NCBI GenBank assembly: GCA_050305935.1
Contig: JBNLGG010000003.1
Location: forward strand, 1-64,000
Reading direction: 5' to 3'
DNA from: CAJXNP01 sp050305935
GTDB lineage: Bacteria; Bacteroidota; Bacteroidia; Cytophagales; Cyclobacteriaceae
DNA: 64,000 nucleotides
Below the pieces are notes generated by a model, which had not been told where the DNA came from, did no database searches, and saw nothing but the letters and a program-made list of their open reading frames with translations. This document shows, in pieces, positions 35,289-44,245 of this stretch. Position 1 is the first letter of the stretch; each line of letters opens with the position of its first letter. The translations under genes and the position numbers were made by a program.

Positions 35289-36281
35289 TTGTCAGGTTCA
35301 AACTTCATCGATTATATAAAATTTTGCTCCCGTTCAGGAAGCGGTGGCGCAGGGTCTGCCCATTTCAGAAGGGAAAAGCACGTGCCAAAAGGAGGGCCTG
35401 ATGGTGGTGACGGAGGACGTGGAGGGCATATTATCCTGAGGGGAAATAGCCAGCTTTGGACCTTACTTCATTTAAAATACCGCAAACACGTCATCGCGGG
35501 AAACGGTGTGAATGGAGCTGGGGGTAGGAAAACGGGATCAGATGGTCAGGATGAAATCTTAGAGGTGCCCCTGGGAACTGTGGCTAAAGACGCTGAAACG
35601 GGAGAAATAAAAGGCGAAATTACCGAAGACGGGCAGGAGTTTATCCTTACCCGGGGAGGAAAGGGAGGTCTGGGAAATGATCATTTTAAGACTGCCACTA
35701 ACCAGACTCCCATGTATGCGCAGCCCGGTGAACCAGGCATCGAAGAATGGATAATTCTCGAACTGAAAATACTGGCAGACGTTGGACTCGTGGGATTCCC
35801 TAATGCTGGAAAATCGACACTTTTGTCGGTGGTGTCGGCGGCTAAACCAGAAATTGCCAATTACCCTTTTACCACATTGACACCTAATCTGGGTGTGGTA
35901 AGCTATCGCAATTATAAGTCCTTTGTAATGGCTGATATTCCCGGGTTGATCGAGGGGGCTTCTGAGGGAAAAGGCTTGGGACACCGGTTTCTAAGACACA
36001 TTGAAAGGAATTCTATCCTGCTATTCCTCTTGGCATCTGACAGCCAGGATATTAGAAAGGATTATGAAACTCTCCTGAACGAATTGAAGAAATACAATCC
36101 GGAACTATTGGACAAGAGGAGGGTTTTGGCGATCACAAAAGCCGACCTTCTCGACGAGGAGTTAAAGGAAATGATAGGGGCAGAATTGCCAAAGGAAATT
36201 CAGACAGAATTTATTTCGTCCATCACCGGTGAAGGTATTTCACGTCTTAAAGACATGCTTTGGAGGGAGTTAAATAAATAA
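35289..36281 (+). CDS. obgE: GTPase Obg/CgtA, ribosome maturation factor
   Basis: 330 residues. The N-terminal glycine-rich Obg fold (SGSGGAGSAHFRREK, PDGGDGGRGGHI) is followed by a G domain with G1 GFPNAGKST, G3 DIPGLIEGASEGKGLG and G4 TKAD. It assists large-subunit assembly and stress control. The start is TTG at 35289: no ATG lies nearby, and the product then begins MSGSNFIDYIK, matching the conserved Obg N-terminus. The long species-specific C-terminal extension of some Obg proteins is absent. Confidence 0.96.
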   Translation: MSGSNFIDYIKFCSRSGSGGAGSAHFRREKHVPKGGPDGGDGGRGGHIILRGNSQLWTLLHLKYRKHVIAGNGVNGAGGRKTGSDGQDEILEVPLGTVAKDAETGEIKGEITEDGQEFILTRGGKGGLGNDHFKTATNQTPMYAQPGEPGIEEWIILELKILADVGLVGFPNAGKSTLLSVVSAAKPEIANYPFTTLTPNLGVVSYRNYKSFVMADIPGLIEGASEGKGLGHRFLRHIERNSILLFLLASDSQDIRKDYETLLNELKKYNPELLDKRRVLAITKADLLDEELKEMIGAELPKEIQTEFISSITGEGISRLKDMLWRELNK

Positions 36282-36283
36282 AA

Positions 36284-36298
36284 ATGTCAATATGACAT
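36284..36298. promoter_or_regulatory. inverted repeat ATGTCA-N3-TGACAT before grpE-dnaJ
   Basis: Perfect six-base arms around ATA, two bases after the obgE stop and ~62 bases before the grpE ATG. It does not match the CIRCE element. It could be an operator for the heat-shock pair or a small hairpin; no long U-tract follows it. Confidence 0.4.
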
Positions 36299-36360
36299 AT
36301 TTAAATAGAATGGTAAAAAAATTGTAAGCCTGGGTATAGATTTTTAACATTAGGATAACT

Positions 36361-36975
36361 ATGTCTAAAAAGAGTAAGGATAAAAGCACAAAGAAGAAAG
36401 AAAAAATGGAAGATATGAAAAAGGATCAGCAGATGGAGCAGGAGGTGGACATAAAGGAAAAGGTATCCGAGTCTGCTGAAGCTACGTCGGACAAGCAGGA
36501 AGAACCAGCTCTTGAGGAAATTGATGAGGTGGTCAGGCTTTCCAATGAGCTTGCCGAAGCTAAGGACAAATACTTGAGGCTTTATTCCGAATTTGAGAAT
36601 TTCAGAAGAAGAACCGCGAAGGAGCGACTGGATTTGATAAGTACGGCCACGCAAAAGCTGATGACCGACCTGCTGCCGGTTATTGATGATTTTGAAAGGG
36701 CAGACAAAGCATTTGACGAAGAAGGTGATATCAAAGGATTTAAAGAGGGCTATGACCTGATCTTCAATAAATTTAAAAATATAACCGAGCAAAACGGGTT
36801 ACAAGTGATGAAGCTGGATGCTGGCGACGATTTCAATCCGGAACTACATGATGCGGTGACACAAATCCCTGCACCTGATGAAAAATTGAAAGGGAAAGTG
36901 GTTGATGTGCTTGAAAAAGGGTATCAGATGAATGATAAGGTAATACGTTTTGCAAAAGTAGTAACTGGTTCTTGA
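36361..36975 (+). CDS. grpE: nucleotide exchange factor GrpE
   Basis: 204 residues: a highly charged, Lys/Glu-rich flexible N-terminus (~60 residues), a long coiled-coil dimerisation helix (YLRLYSEFENFRRRTAKER) and a C-terminal beta-domain with the family-typical FNPELHDAV and VLEKGYQMNDKVIRFAKVVV-like end. It promotes ADP release from DnaK. One base separates it from dnaJ; dnaK is elsewhere. Its own promoter probably lies in the 79-base gap after obgE. Confidence 0.95.
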   Translation: MSKKSKDKSTKKKEKMEDMKKDQQMEQEVDIKEKVSESAEATSDKQEEPALEEIDEVVRLSNELAEAKDKYLRLYSEFENFRRRTAKERLDLISTATQKLMTDLLPVIDDFERADKAFDEEGDIKGFKEGYDLIFNKFKNITEQNGLQVMKLDAGDDFNPELHDAVTQIPAPDEKLKGKVVDVLEKGYQMNDKVIRFAKVVTGS

Positions 36976-36976
36976 T

Positions 36977-38098
36977 ATGGCGAAAAGGGATTTTTATGAC
37001 GTGCTGGGAGTTTCCAAGTCAGCTTCTGCGGATGAGATAAAAAAAGCTTACCGAAAGATGGCCATCAAATACCACCCAGATAAAAACCAGGGGGACAAAG
37101 AGGCCGAAGAAAAATTTAAGGAAGCGGCAGAGGCTTATGAAGTGCTAAGCAATGCTGACAAAAAGGCTAAATATGATCGCTTCGGGCATGATGGACTTCG
37201 TGGCGGTGGAGGCTATAGCTCCGGTGGAGGTATGTCTATGGATGATATTTTTGATCACTTTGGGGATATCTTTGGAGGTCATAATCCATTCGAAAGCTTT
37301 TTTGGCGGGGGAGGGAGTAGCTCTGGCCGAAGGTCGCATCGCGGATCTAACTTGCGTATAAAGCTTAAACTTTCGCTGGAGGAAATAGCCAACGGGGTAG
37401 AGAAGAAAATCAAGGTAAACAGGCTGGTTCCGGCAGATGGGGTGACTTTTAAATCCTGTGCATCATGTGGGGGATCAGGCCAGGTGAGAAAGGTGGTGAA
37501 CACCATGCTGGGCCAGATGGTTTCAGCATCTACCTGCCATACGTGTAATGGTACTGGGCAGATCATTGATCACAAACCACCGGGAGTTGATAATACCGGC
37601 CTTACACAAAAAGAAGAGGTGATATCAATAAATATCCCTGGGGGTGTCGCTGAAGGCATGCAACTGAGCATGTCGGGGAAAGGAAACTTTGGTCCAAACG
37701 GAGGTTCTCCGGGTGACCTGCTGATACTTGTGGAGGAAAAAGAAGACGATCTGCTAAAACGGGATGGTAATAATGTGGTGTATGATCTCTATTTGAATTT
37801 TGTGGATGCATCCCTTGGATCATCGGTAGAGGTGCCTACCATTGACGGAAAAGTGAAAATTAAGATTGATCCCGGAACGCAGAGTGGCAAGATTCTAAGG
37901 CTAAGAGGAAAGGGTATCAAAGACATAAACGGATATGGAAAAGGTGACCAGTTGATCCATGTCAACATCTGGACTCCTAAGAACCTCACGAAGGAAGAAA
38001 AAGATATGCTGGAAAGACTTAGGGAATCGCCTAATTTTCAACCCAATCCTTCCGCTTCCGAGCGAAGTTTCTTTGAGCGGATGAAAGAATTCTTTTAA
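36977..38098 (+). CDS. dnaJ: chaperone DnaJ with only two of four zinc motifs
   Basis: 373 residues. J domain with HPD (YHPDKNQGDKEAE), a Gly-rich segment (GGGGYSSGGGMSMDD), and two C-terminal substrate-binding domains. The central zinc region keeps CASCGGSG (~160-168) and CHTCNGTG (~186-194), but the first CxxCxGxG is replaced by PADGV and the fourth by a KPPGVDNTG stretch. In known DnaJ the motifs 1+4 and 2+3 form separate zinc sites, so one whole site is lost and the other kept. The HPD motif shows that DnaK stimulation should remain. Cotranscribed with grpE. Confidence 0.94.
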   Translation: MAKRDFYDVLGVSKSASADEIKKAYRKMAIKYHPDKNQGDKEAEEKFKEAAEAYEVLSNADKKAKYDRFGHDGLRGGGGYSSGGGMSMDDIFDHFGDIFGGHNPFESFFGGGGSSSGRRSHRGSNLRIKLKLSLEEIANGVEKKIKVNRLVPADGVTFKSCASCGGSGQVRKVVNTMLGQMVSASTCHTCNGTGQIIDHKPPGVDNTGLTQKEEVISINIPGGVAEGMQLSMSGKGNFGPNGGSPGDLLILVEEKEDDLLKRDGNNVVYDLYLNFVDASLGSSVEVPTIDGKVKIKIDPGTQSGKILRLRGKGIKDINGYGKGDQLIHVNIWTPKNLTKEEKDMLERLRESPNFQPNPSASERSFFERMKEFF

Positions 38099-38128
38099 TT
38101 AAAATGCAATTCATTAAGCCAAGCACCA

Positions 38129-39046
38129 ATGATCCCCATAGTTGAAGCCGAGAATATCGTCAAATATTTTGGAGAGTTCAGGGCCTTGGATAATGTCAAC
38201 CTGAGCATTGAGCCGGGCATTATTTTTGGTCTTCTTGGGCCGAACGGTGCTGGTAAGACTACCCTGATCCGTATTATCACAAAAATATATGCTGCCGACT
38301 CCGGGAGCATTTTTTTTAATGGCAAAAAAATGCGGGAGGAAGACGTGTTGAAAATTGGATACCTTCCGGAGGAGAGAGGTCTGTATAAAAAGATGAAGGT
38401 AGGGGAGCAGTTACTTTACCTGGGTCAGATTAAAGGATTATCTGCGTCAGAAGCAAAGAAACGAATCTACCATTGGTTCGAGAAGTTTGAAATAGATGAC
38501 TGGTGGAATAAAAAGGTGGATGAACTCTCCAAGGGTATGCAACAGAAAATTCAGTTTATCACATCTGTTTTACACAATCCAAGCCTGATCATATTGGATG
38601 AGCCTTTCACTGGATTTGACCCCGTGAATGCCAATTTGATTAAAAAAGAGATCCTTCAGCTAAAAAGGGAAGGTGCTACGATAATATTTTCTACCCACAG
38701 GATGGAATCAGTGGAGGAACTTTGTGATCACATTGCATTGATTAATAAATCCAGGAAAATACTGGACGGACCTAAATGGAAAGTGAAGGAAGATCATAAG
38801 CAAAACCTGTTTGAAGTAGAACATCTGGGGAGTATTGAAGGATTAAACGGTCATTTAAATATAATTAGTTCCAAAAACGTGGGGCATGAAATTTTCAAAA
38901 CCACGATTAAATCGGATGGGGAATTGACCAATAATGATCTTCTAAGGTTGCTAATTGAAAAAACAGAAGTCAGGAGTTTCAGCGAACACCTGCCTTCCAT
39001 CAATGAGATTTTCATCAATAATGTAGGAGGGAATGGAAATGAATAA
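38129..39046 (+). CDS. ABC transporter ATP-binding protein
   Basis: 305 residues. Walker A GPNGAGKTT, signature LSKGMQQK and Walker B LIILDEPFTGFD are present, followed by a ~70-residue C-terminal domain of the DUF4162 type often found in NatA-like exporters. It would energise the permease encoded next, whose gene overlaps by 14 bases. The operon position after dnaJ may only reflect read-through. Export substrate unknown; Na+ or antibiotic/peptide export are family possibilities. Confidence 0.93.
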   Translation: MIPIVEAENIVKYFGEFRALDNVNLSIEPGIIFGLLGPNGAGKTTLIRIITKIYAADSGSIFFNGKKMREEDVLKIGYLPEERGLYKKMKVGEQLLYLGQIKGLSASEAKKRIYHWFEKFEIDDWWNKKVDELSKGMQQKIQFITSVLHNPSLIILDEPFTGFDPVNANLIKKEILQLKREGATIIFSTHRMESVEELCDHIALINKSRKILDGPKWKVKEDHKQNLFEVEHLGSIEGLNGHLNIISSKNVGHEIFKTTIKSDGELTNNDLLRLLIEKTEVRSFSEHLPSINEIFINNVGGNGNE

Positions 39047-40346
39047 AATCCTCCTTATCATAAAAAGGGAATACCTGACGAGGGTCAAGAAGAAATCATT
39101 TATTATCATGAGCCTGCTGACCCCCTTCCTCATGGCGATGGTTATGGTAGTACCCATGTGGCTGGCTACCCGTGATGTTCCTGCAAAAGTCATTGTAGTG
39201 ACAGATGAAAGTGGCTTGATTCAGGACAAACTTGAGAATAATTCCTCGGTGCAGTTTGAGTATTCCAGCCAGACTCCATTTGTACTTAAGAACTACATTT
39301 TTGATGAAGGCAAATATGGATTGCTGGAAATTCCCCAGATAGATTTGAATAATCCCAAAGGGATAAAACTCACAACACCATCCAGCCCCAGCCTTGAAAT
39401 CACCATGGGCATCGAAAAACAACTAAAGACGATCATCGAAGACCATAAGCTGGAGATTTCAGGTATTGACAAGGCCAAACTGGATTCTATCAAAACTTGG
39501 GTAAACGTAGAGACTAATGTCATTAATGCTGAAGGGAAAGAAGAGCAGTCGCATACGGAGGTAGCCTATTTTGTGGGTTACATTGGATCTTTTATGATTT
39601 ATATACTTGTCTTTGTCTATGGAATTCAGACAATGAGAGGAGTGATTGAGGAAAAGACCAACAGGATAGTGGAGGTGATTCTTTCGTCGGTTAAGCCTTT
39701 CCAGCTTATGGCAGGTAAAATCATTGGGATTGGGGCAGTTGGACTCACACAATTTCTGTTGTGGTCGGCCCTTACGCTGATTTTTTATGTTGGTGTGGGA
39801 ATGTATTTCAATCTGGATGAATTGAGCCAAATGGATCCCGGTGCAGTAGCAGGCATGCAAAACATAAGCGCCCAGAAAGTACAAATGGCCAATGACATTG
39901 TCGGGATAATCGACTCGATTCCTTTTGGGTTTTTACTGGGGTCGTTCGTCTTTTATTTCCTTGGATCATATTTATTTTACGGATCTATATTTGCAGCCAT
40001 TGGCTCTGCTGTTGATTCTGAGACAGATGCGCAGCAGTTTCAATTGCCGGTAACATTGCCCCTGATTTTTTCCATGGTGGTCTTAGTGGCAGTTTTGAGA
40101 GATCCTAATAGTTCCCTGGCGATTTGGTTATCGATCATCCCGTTTACCTCTCCCATTATCATGATGATGCGCCTTCCGTTTTTAAACGGGCCAACCTGGG
40201 ACCTTTACGTTTCTATGGGTGTTATGGTCGCCAGCATCATTTTTATGGTTTGGATGGCGGCAAGGATTTACAAAGTAGGTATTCTCACCTATGGATCAAA
40301 GCCTACTTACAAGCAGCTTTTTAAGTGGATTTTTGCAAAAAGTTAA
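39033..40346 (+). CDS. ABC-2 type permease (NatB-like)
   Basis: 437 residues with one N-terminal transmembrane helix, a large extracytoplasmic domain (~55-180) and five to six C-terminal helices with the ABC-2 segment MRGVIEEKTNRIVEVILSSV. It forms the channel for the ATPase upstream. Two in-frame ATGs exist, 39033 and 39039; the GGAGGG ribosome site just upstream fits either. Its last 26 bases overlap the 3' end of the convergent receiver-cyclase gene. Confidence 0.92.
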   Translation: MEMNKILLIIKREYLTRVKKKSFIIMSLLTPFLMAMVMVVPMWLATRDVPAKVIVVTDESGLIQDKLENNSSVQFEYSSQTPFVLKNYIFDEGKYGLLEIPQIDLNNPKGIKLTTPSSPSLEITMGIEKQLKTIIEDHKLEISGIDKAKLDSIKTWVNVETNVINAEGKEEQSHTEVAYFVGYIGSFMIYILVFVYGIQTMRGVIEEKTNRIVEVILSSVKPFQLMAGKIIGIGAVGLTQFLLWSALTLIFYVGVGMYFNLDELSQMDPGAVAGMQNISAQKVQMANDIVGIIDSIPFGFLLGSFVFYFLGSYLFYGSIFAAIGSAVDSETDAQQFQLPVTLPLIFSMVVLVAVLRDPNSSLAIWLSIIPFTSPIIMMMRLPFLNGPTWDLYVSMGVMVASIIFMVWMAARIYKVGILTYGSKPTYKQLFKWIFAKS

Positions 40347-41364
40347 CGCTGTCAAACACCGTAAAAAGTGTAATATTCGCATTTCGGCCTCTAAGGTTTA
40401 TTTCGCCAATTTTCTGGGGTTTCAGGGAGTCGTTCAGGTTGAGCTGAACCAACAGGTCTTCTGACATGAGAAGGTTTACATCGTACTGGTTGCACAATCC
40501 TTCTATCCGGCTGGCCGTGTTGAGAACGTCCCCCGTGTAGATGATTTCCTTCTTCAAGGTACCTACCGTGCCGGTCGACACTTTGCCATAGTGCAATCCT
40601 GCTTTAAATTCCGGGATGATGGAATACTTTCTCAGGTAGCGTTCATTCAATTCACTGATGGTTTCGTTGATCTCGAAAAAACAATTGATGCAATTGTTGT
40701 CCTCCAGTCCACTCTCCAGACTCCAGGAAATAACCACTTCATCACCTACGTACTGGTAGATTTGCCCCTTGGTTTTGGCAATCGGATCAGCAATGTCGCT
40801 GAAAAAATCATTTAACAGCTCAAAATACCTGACATGCCCCAGGTTTTCAGCGATGGTCGTCGAAGATTTAATGTCCAGAAACATAAATATTCTGGTCACC
40901 TCGGTAAACCCATGTTCATGTTTCGATTCAGACAGGGGTTCATTTGATTTTAATATGGTGCTATCCTTTTCAGTAAAACCTTTTTTAAACGCTGACAGGA
41001 CGGTAGAGACGAGCTTGGCATTGTCCCAGGGTTTTACCATGAAATCAAAAGCACCTTCCTTAATGGCCCTAATGGCCAAGTCGATATCACCGTAGGCCGT
41101 CATCATTATGACCCTGGTTCTTTCAGATTTCTCTTTTATCCTTCGCAATACGTCAAAGCCCTCTTTACCGCTAGTCGCGCCTGTAGTGTAATTCATATCT
41201 AACAGGGCCACATCGATTTTTTCACTCTCCAGGATCATGTTTAGATCTTCGGGAGAATTTAATGTGATGATCTTTTTGAAATGCTTTTTTAAAATGAATT
41301 TGGCTGCCAATAAAATGTCTTCATTGTCGTCAATTATCAATATCCTGGCATTTTCAACACTCAT
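40321..41364 (-). CDS. response-regulator receiver domain fused to class III nucleotide cyclase
   Basis: 347 residues. An N-terminal receiver domain has acidic pocket DD (12-13), phospho-acceptor Asp56 (LLDMNY) and Lys111 (KPW). A class III adenylate/guanylate cyclase domain follows from ~155, with both metal Asp (D164 in FLDIKSST, D208 in VGDEV) and the transition-state Asn282 and Arg286 (GDVLNTASRIE). Every residue needed for activity appears present, so phosphorylation would probably tune cAMP (or cGMP) synthesis. The sensor kinase is not adjacent. Last gene of the minus-strand carotenoid run. Confidence 0.92.
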   Translation of the reverse strand: MSVENARILIIDDNEDILLAAKFILKKHFKKIITLNSPEDLNMILESEKIDVALLDMNYTTGATSGKEGFDVLRRIKEKSERTRVIMMTAYGDIDLAIRAIKEGAFDFMVKPWDNAKLVSTVLSAFKKGFTEKDSTILKSNEPLSESKHEHGFTEVTRIFMFLDIKSSTTIAENLGHVRYFELLNDFFSDIADPIAKTKGQIYQYVGDEVVISWSLESGLEDNNCINCFFEINETISELNERYLRKYSIIPEFKAGLHYGKVSTGTVGTLKKEIIYTGDVLNTASRIEGLCNQYDVNLLMSEDLLVQLNLNDSLKPQKIGEINLRGRNANITLFTVFDSVNFLQKST

Positions 41365-41416
41365 GAAAATTAGGGGTTAATGAAGAATTTTATTTGATTT
41401 CAGGTAATAAAATTAA

Positions 41417-42034
41417 TTAAAATAAGGTGAATTGCGATATCTGGTTCAAAAATCCTCGCACCACATCCGGGTTTAACGAGACGGTGAAAGTTATTCCAAA
41501 TAGCGCCCCGTAGAAATGGGCATCGTGGTTGACATTGTCAGCCATGCGCCGCTTTTGCCAGAATGTATAAACCAGGTATAAAATTCCCAGCAAAAATGCA
41601 GGTAAAAAATTAATGCCAAATAGAGGAACAATAGGTCTGTAAAGAATTGAGCCAAATAAAACCGAAGCGACTCCCCCCGAAGCGCCCAGGGAATTATAAA
41701 TGGGTAGGTGTTTGTACCTGAAATATGCCGGGATATTAGCCACAGCGATCCCACCTAGGTACAGCGTGAGGTAAAACAATTTACCAGCCCAGAAGTTATC
41801 CGCCGAGGAGATAAATTCAATGGTCTTCCCGAAATAAAAAAGGGCAATCATATTAATAACAAGATGAAAATAATTGGCATGTATGAAGCCGGACGATACA
41901 AACCGCCAGTATTGATTGGAAGTATATACATTGTAGGGATTAAAAATCCATCGATTATGTAATTCTGGCTTTCGAAAAGCCAAATGGGTTAATACAGCAG
42001 TAATAATTATTAGCGCAATAGTAATAGCTCTCAT
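41417..42034 (-). CDS. rhomboid-family intramembrane serine protease
   Basis: 205 residues with six transmembrane helices. The catalytic Ser lies in LGASGGVAS (GxSG motif) and the catalytic His in NHDAHFYGALFG; the family motif SGFIHANYFHLVINM (H..N) is intact. It cleaves membrane protein substrates within the bilayer; its target is unknown. ATG at 42034, 11 bases after the polyprenyl synthase stop, so almost certainly cotranscribed with it. Confidence 0.92.
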   Translation of the reverse strand: MRAITIALIIITAVLTHLAFRKPELHNRWIFNPYNVYTSNQYWRFVSSGFIHANYFHLVINMIALFYFGKTIEFISSADNFWAGKLFYLTLYLGGIAVANIPAYFRYKHLPIYNSLGASGGVASVLFGSILYRPIVPLFGINFLPAFLLGILYLVYTFWQKRRMADNVNHDAHFYGALFGITFTVSLNPDVVRGFLNQISQFTLF

Positions 42035-42045
42035 AGATAAAAAAA

Positions 42046-43023
42046 TTATTTTTCTCTCTGCACTAGCTGTTCTAAAAACGTTTTTAAGTGATCTTTTGGG
42101 ACAGCTTTTCCTGATAATTTTTCCAGTTGAAGAAAACCTTTGTCAAAAAATGAATTCATAGTGTCTTCAGCCAATGATTTCACACCAAGTTTATTGTATA
42201 GTGCCGTAACAGCTTTCACTTTTTCTTCAGCATCAAACTGTTTCAATGTCAGCCAATGCTGTAGTTCAGACCGGTCATTACCTTCTGCCAGGCTCAATGC
42301 TTTAATTAATAAAAAGGTCTTTTTGTTTGAAATAATATCTCCTCCTACCTGCTTTCCAAACTTGGTATGATCGCCATACACATCCAACAGGTCATCTTTT
42401 AATTGGAAACCCAAGCCAATGTTTTGCCCTATTTCCCGAAGAAGTAGACATTGATCTTCATCGGCATTGGCAAGGATTGCCCCGAGCTCGCAACTAAATC
42501 CTAACAGCACAGCAGTTTTAAGCCGTATCATTTCTATGTAATCATCCTGTGACACCTCGCTATTTGATTCAAAATTCATGTCCAACTGTTGTCCTTCGCA
42601 GACCTCAGCAGCGCACCTGTTGAATTTTTTAATTATCTCAGCCAGACGTAAGGAGTCATTTTCGACCATCAGGTCATAGGCTTTCACCAGCATTACATCG
42701 CCTGAAAGGATGGCTACGTTTTTATTCCATTTTTCATGAACGGTAGCATTACCCCTTCTAAGTGGGGCATTGTCCATAATGTCATCGTGCAGTAGCGTGA
42801 AGTTGTGAAATACTTCTACAGCAATCGCAGGTTTTAGTATAGTTTGATAATCCTCCTTAAAAAGCTGATAGGATAAAAGGGTCAATACCGGGCGAAGCCT
42901 TTTCCCGCCCAAATCCAGAATATACCGGATAGGTTCGTATAATTCTTTTGGACGATGACCAAAATTGTATTGTTCAATTTGAAGGTTTATTTCCCCGATC
43001 AGGGCTGGTATCGTTTCATTCAT
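42046..43023 (-). CDS. polyprenyl diphosphate synthase (geranylgeranyl type likely)
   Basis: 325 residues from the ATG at 43023 (an upstream TTG at 43053 would add ten poorly conserved residues). First Asp-rich motif LLHDDIMDNAPLRRG and second FQLKDDLLDVYGD are intact, as is the GGKRLRP substrate motif. Enzymes of this family condense IPP with allylic diphosphates. Adjacency to lycopene cyclase makes geranylgeranyl diphosphate for carotenoids the likely product, but chain length cannot be settled by eye. Confidence 0.92.
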   Translation of the reverse strand: MNETIPALIGEINLQIEQYNFGHRPKELYEPIRYILDLGGKRLRPVLTLLSYQLFKEDYQTILKPAIAVEVFHNFTLLHDDIMDNAPLRRGNATVHEKWNKNVAILSGDVMLVKAYDLMVENDSLRLAEIIKKFNRCAAEVCEGQQLDMNFESNSEVSQDDYIEMIRLKTAVLLGFSCELGAILANADEDQCLLLREIGQNIGLGFQLKDDLLDVYGDHTKFGKQVGGDIISNKKTFLLIKALSLAEGNDRSELQHWLTLKQFDAEEKVKAVTALYNKLGVKSLAEDTMNSFFDKGFLQLEKLSGKAVPKDHLKTFLEQLVQREK

Positions 43024-43063
43024 GGATGTAGTCAAAATTGTATTTATAGACAACCAAGGTTGG

Positions 43064-44245
43064 TTATGCCTTTAACTTTTTTATGCCGGTGTAAAATAAC
43101 GAATAAAAGGCTCCTTTTAAAAATGGCCACATTGGTAGAGAGTTTAAAATTCTAATGTCCTCCGTAAAACTGGTTTCTTCGTCGAGAAATTTTAATATCT
43201 TTTTCACATTATTTTTCAGGAACAAATAAGAAAAGGCTTTATCGGAAGGGAAGAGGTTTTTAGCAAGCACGTGAAGTAACACACTATCAAAAAAAAGAAA
43301 TTTTGCATTTCGCTTTTGAGAGGGAAGCTTTTCCTTTTCCAGCCTGGCAACAATCGACTTTGTCTCCCTTATTATCCTTCCAAATGTGTAGCCGGTTGAA
43401 GCTTTTGTCATTCCCCCTAAGGTTCCAATGTTAAAGATGTTGGGAGAGGGATGAAATTCAAATTTAATGTCTGTCATTGGAATAATGCCAAACTCCTCGT
43501 CCATGGTTTTATAGGAATCGATTTGTAAATGATTTTTTAAATAATGATTTAGCAGATGATCATACTCTTTCTCGTCAAGCAGTTCTTCTGAGAATATGGT
43601 AAACTCGACCAATGCTTTTTTTGGAGTAAAAGGAAGCACATACCCAAAACGCGTTTGGCCACATTGATCCACACTAAAATCCATCAAATAGGGAGTGTCA
43701 GAATCAAACACATTCTTATAAGTCTCTATAACTTTGCCCTTGAAATGTTGGAGCAGATAGTTTTTGTTTTTTGGTATGTGATCAGGCCTTTCGGGAGGAA
43801 TGCTATTAAAAGCAATTTTTCCTTTGTATGATCTGCTTTCCGTTTGGACAGATACTCCATCTTCTGACGACGAAATCGTTCTTACATCATCCCGCTTCCA
43901 TTCAATATTTTTGAACGCTCGCAGCCTTTTTTTTATAAATTGGTAGAAATCAATTCCCCTGATCATTTGGTATTGGTAGGGAGAAATGTTTAGCGTCTTT
44001 TGTAGCTCTTTGTTTCTGAAAATCACATTCGACCAGCTTTTATAAACGATTTCTTCAAACCCGGTCTTTTCTTTTGTCCAGAAGCACCATGTCCTGTCAT
44101 TGCTGTTTTTGTCGTCCTTGTCGATGATCGCTATCTTCCTGGAAGAAAGTGAAGATTGTGATAAAAAATAGGCTAAGGAAAGGCCTGCTGCCCCCGCTCC
44201 GATGATGATAATATCGTAGGTGGTTGGGCTAGATTCTGACTTCAT
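43064..44245 (-). CDS. crtY: lycopene cyclase (CrtY/CrtL-type)
   Basis: 393 residues with N-terminal dinucleotide-binding motif IIIGAGAAGLSLAYFL and the family-typical internal segments NDRTWCFW, YQMIRGIDFY, and the FGYVLPFTPKKALVEFT region. It converts lycopene to cyclised beta-carotene-like pigments at the membrane. Crt genes for phytoene synthesis and desaturation are not in the window. Its start overlaps the 3' end of the ferredoxin-cyclase gene by 17 bases, so translation of the two is coupled. Confidence 0.92.
   Translation of the reverse strand: MKSESSPTTYDIIIIGAGAAGLSLAYFLSQSSLSSRKIAIIDKDDKNSNDRTWCFWTKEKTGFEEIVYKSWSNVIFRNKELQKTLNISPYQYQMIRGIDFYQFIKKRLRAFKNIEWKRDDVRTISSSEDGVSVQTESRSYKGKIAFNSIPPERPDHIPKNKNYLLQHFKGKVIETYKNVFDSDTPYLMDFSVDQCGQTRFGYVLPFTPKKALVEFTIFSEELLDEKEYDHLLNHYLKNHLQIDSYKTMDEEFGIIPMTDIKFEFHPSPNIFNIGTLGGMTKASTGYTFGRIIRETKSIVARLEKEKLPSQKRNAKFLFFDSVLLHVLAKNLFPSDKAFSYLFLKNNVKKILKFLDEETSFTEDIRILNSLPMWPFLKGAFYSLFYTGIKKLKA

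Noticed and set aside
36301..36360. Bacteroidota-type promoter (TTTG / TAnnTTTG) before grpE
   Set aside because: TTG at 36322 and TAGATTTT at 36337 are about 12 bases apart, too short for the usual ~19-base spacing.
43024..43053. TTG start of the polyprenyl synthase
   Set aside because: ATG at 43023 leads straight into the conserved N-terminus.
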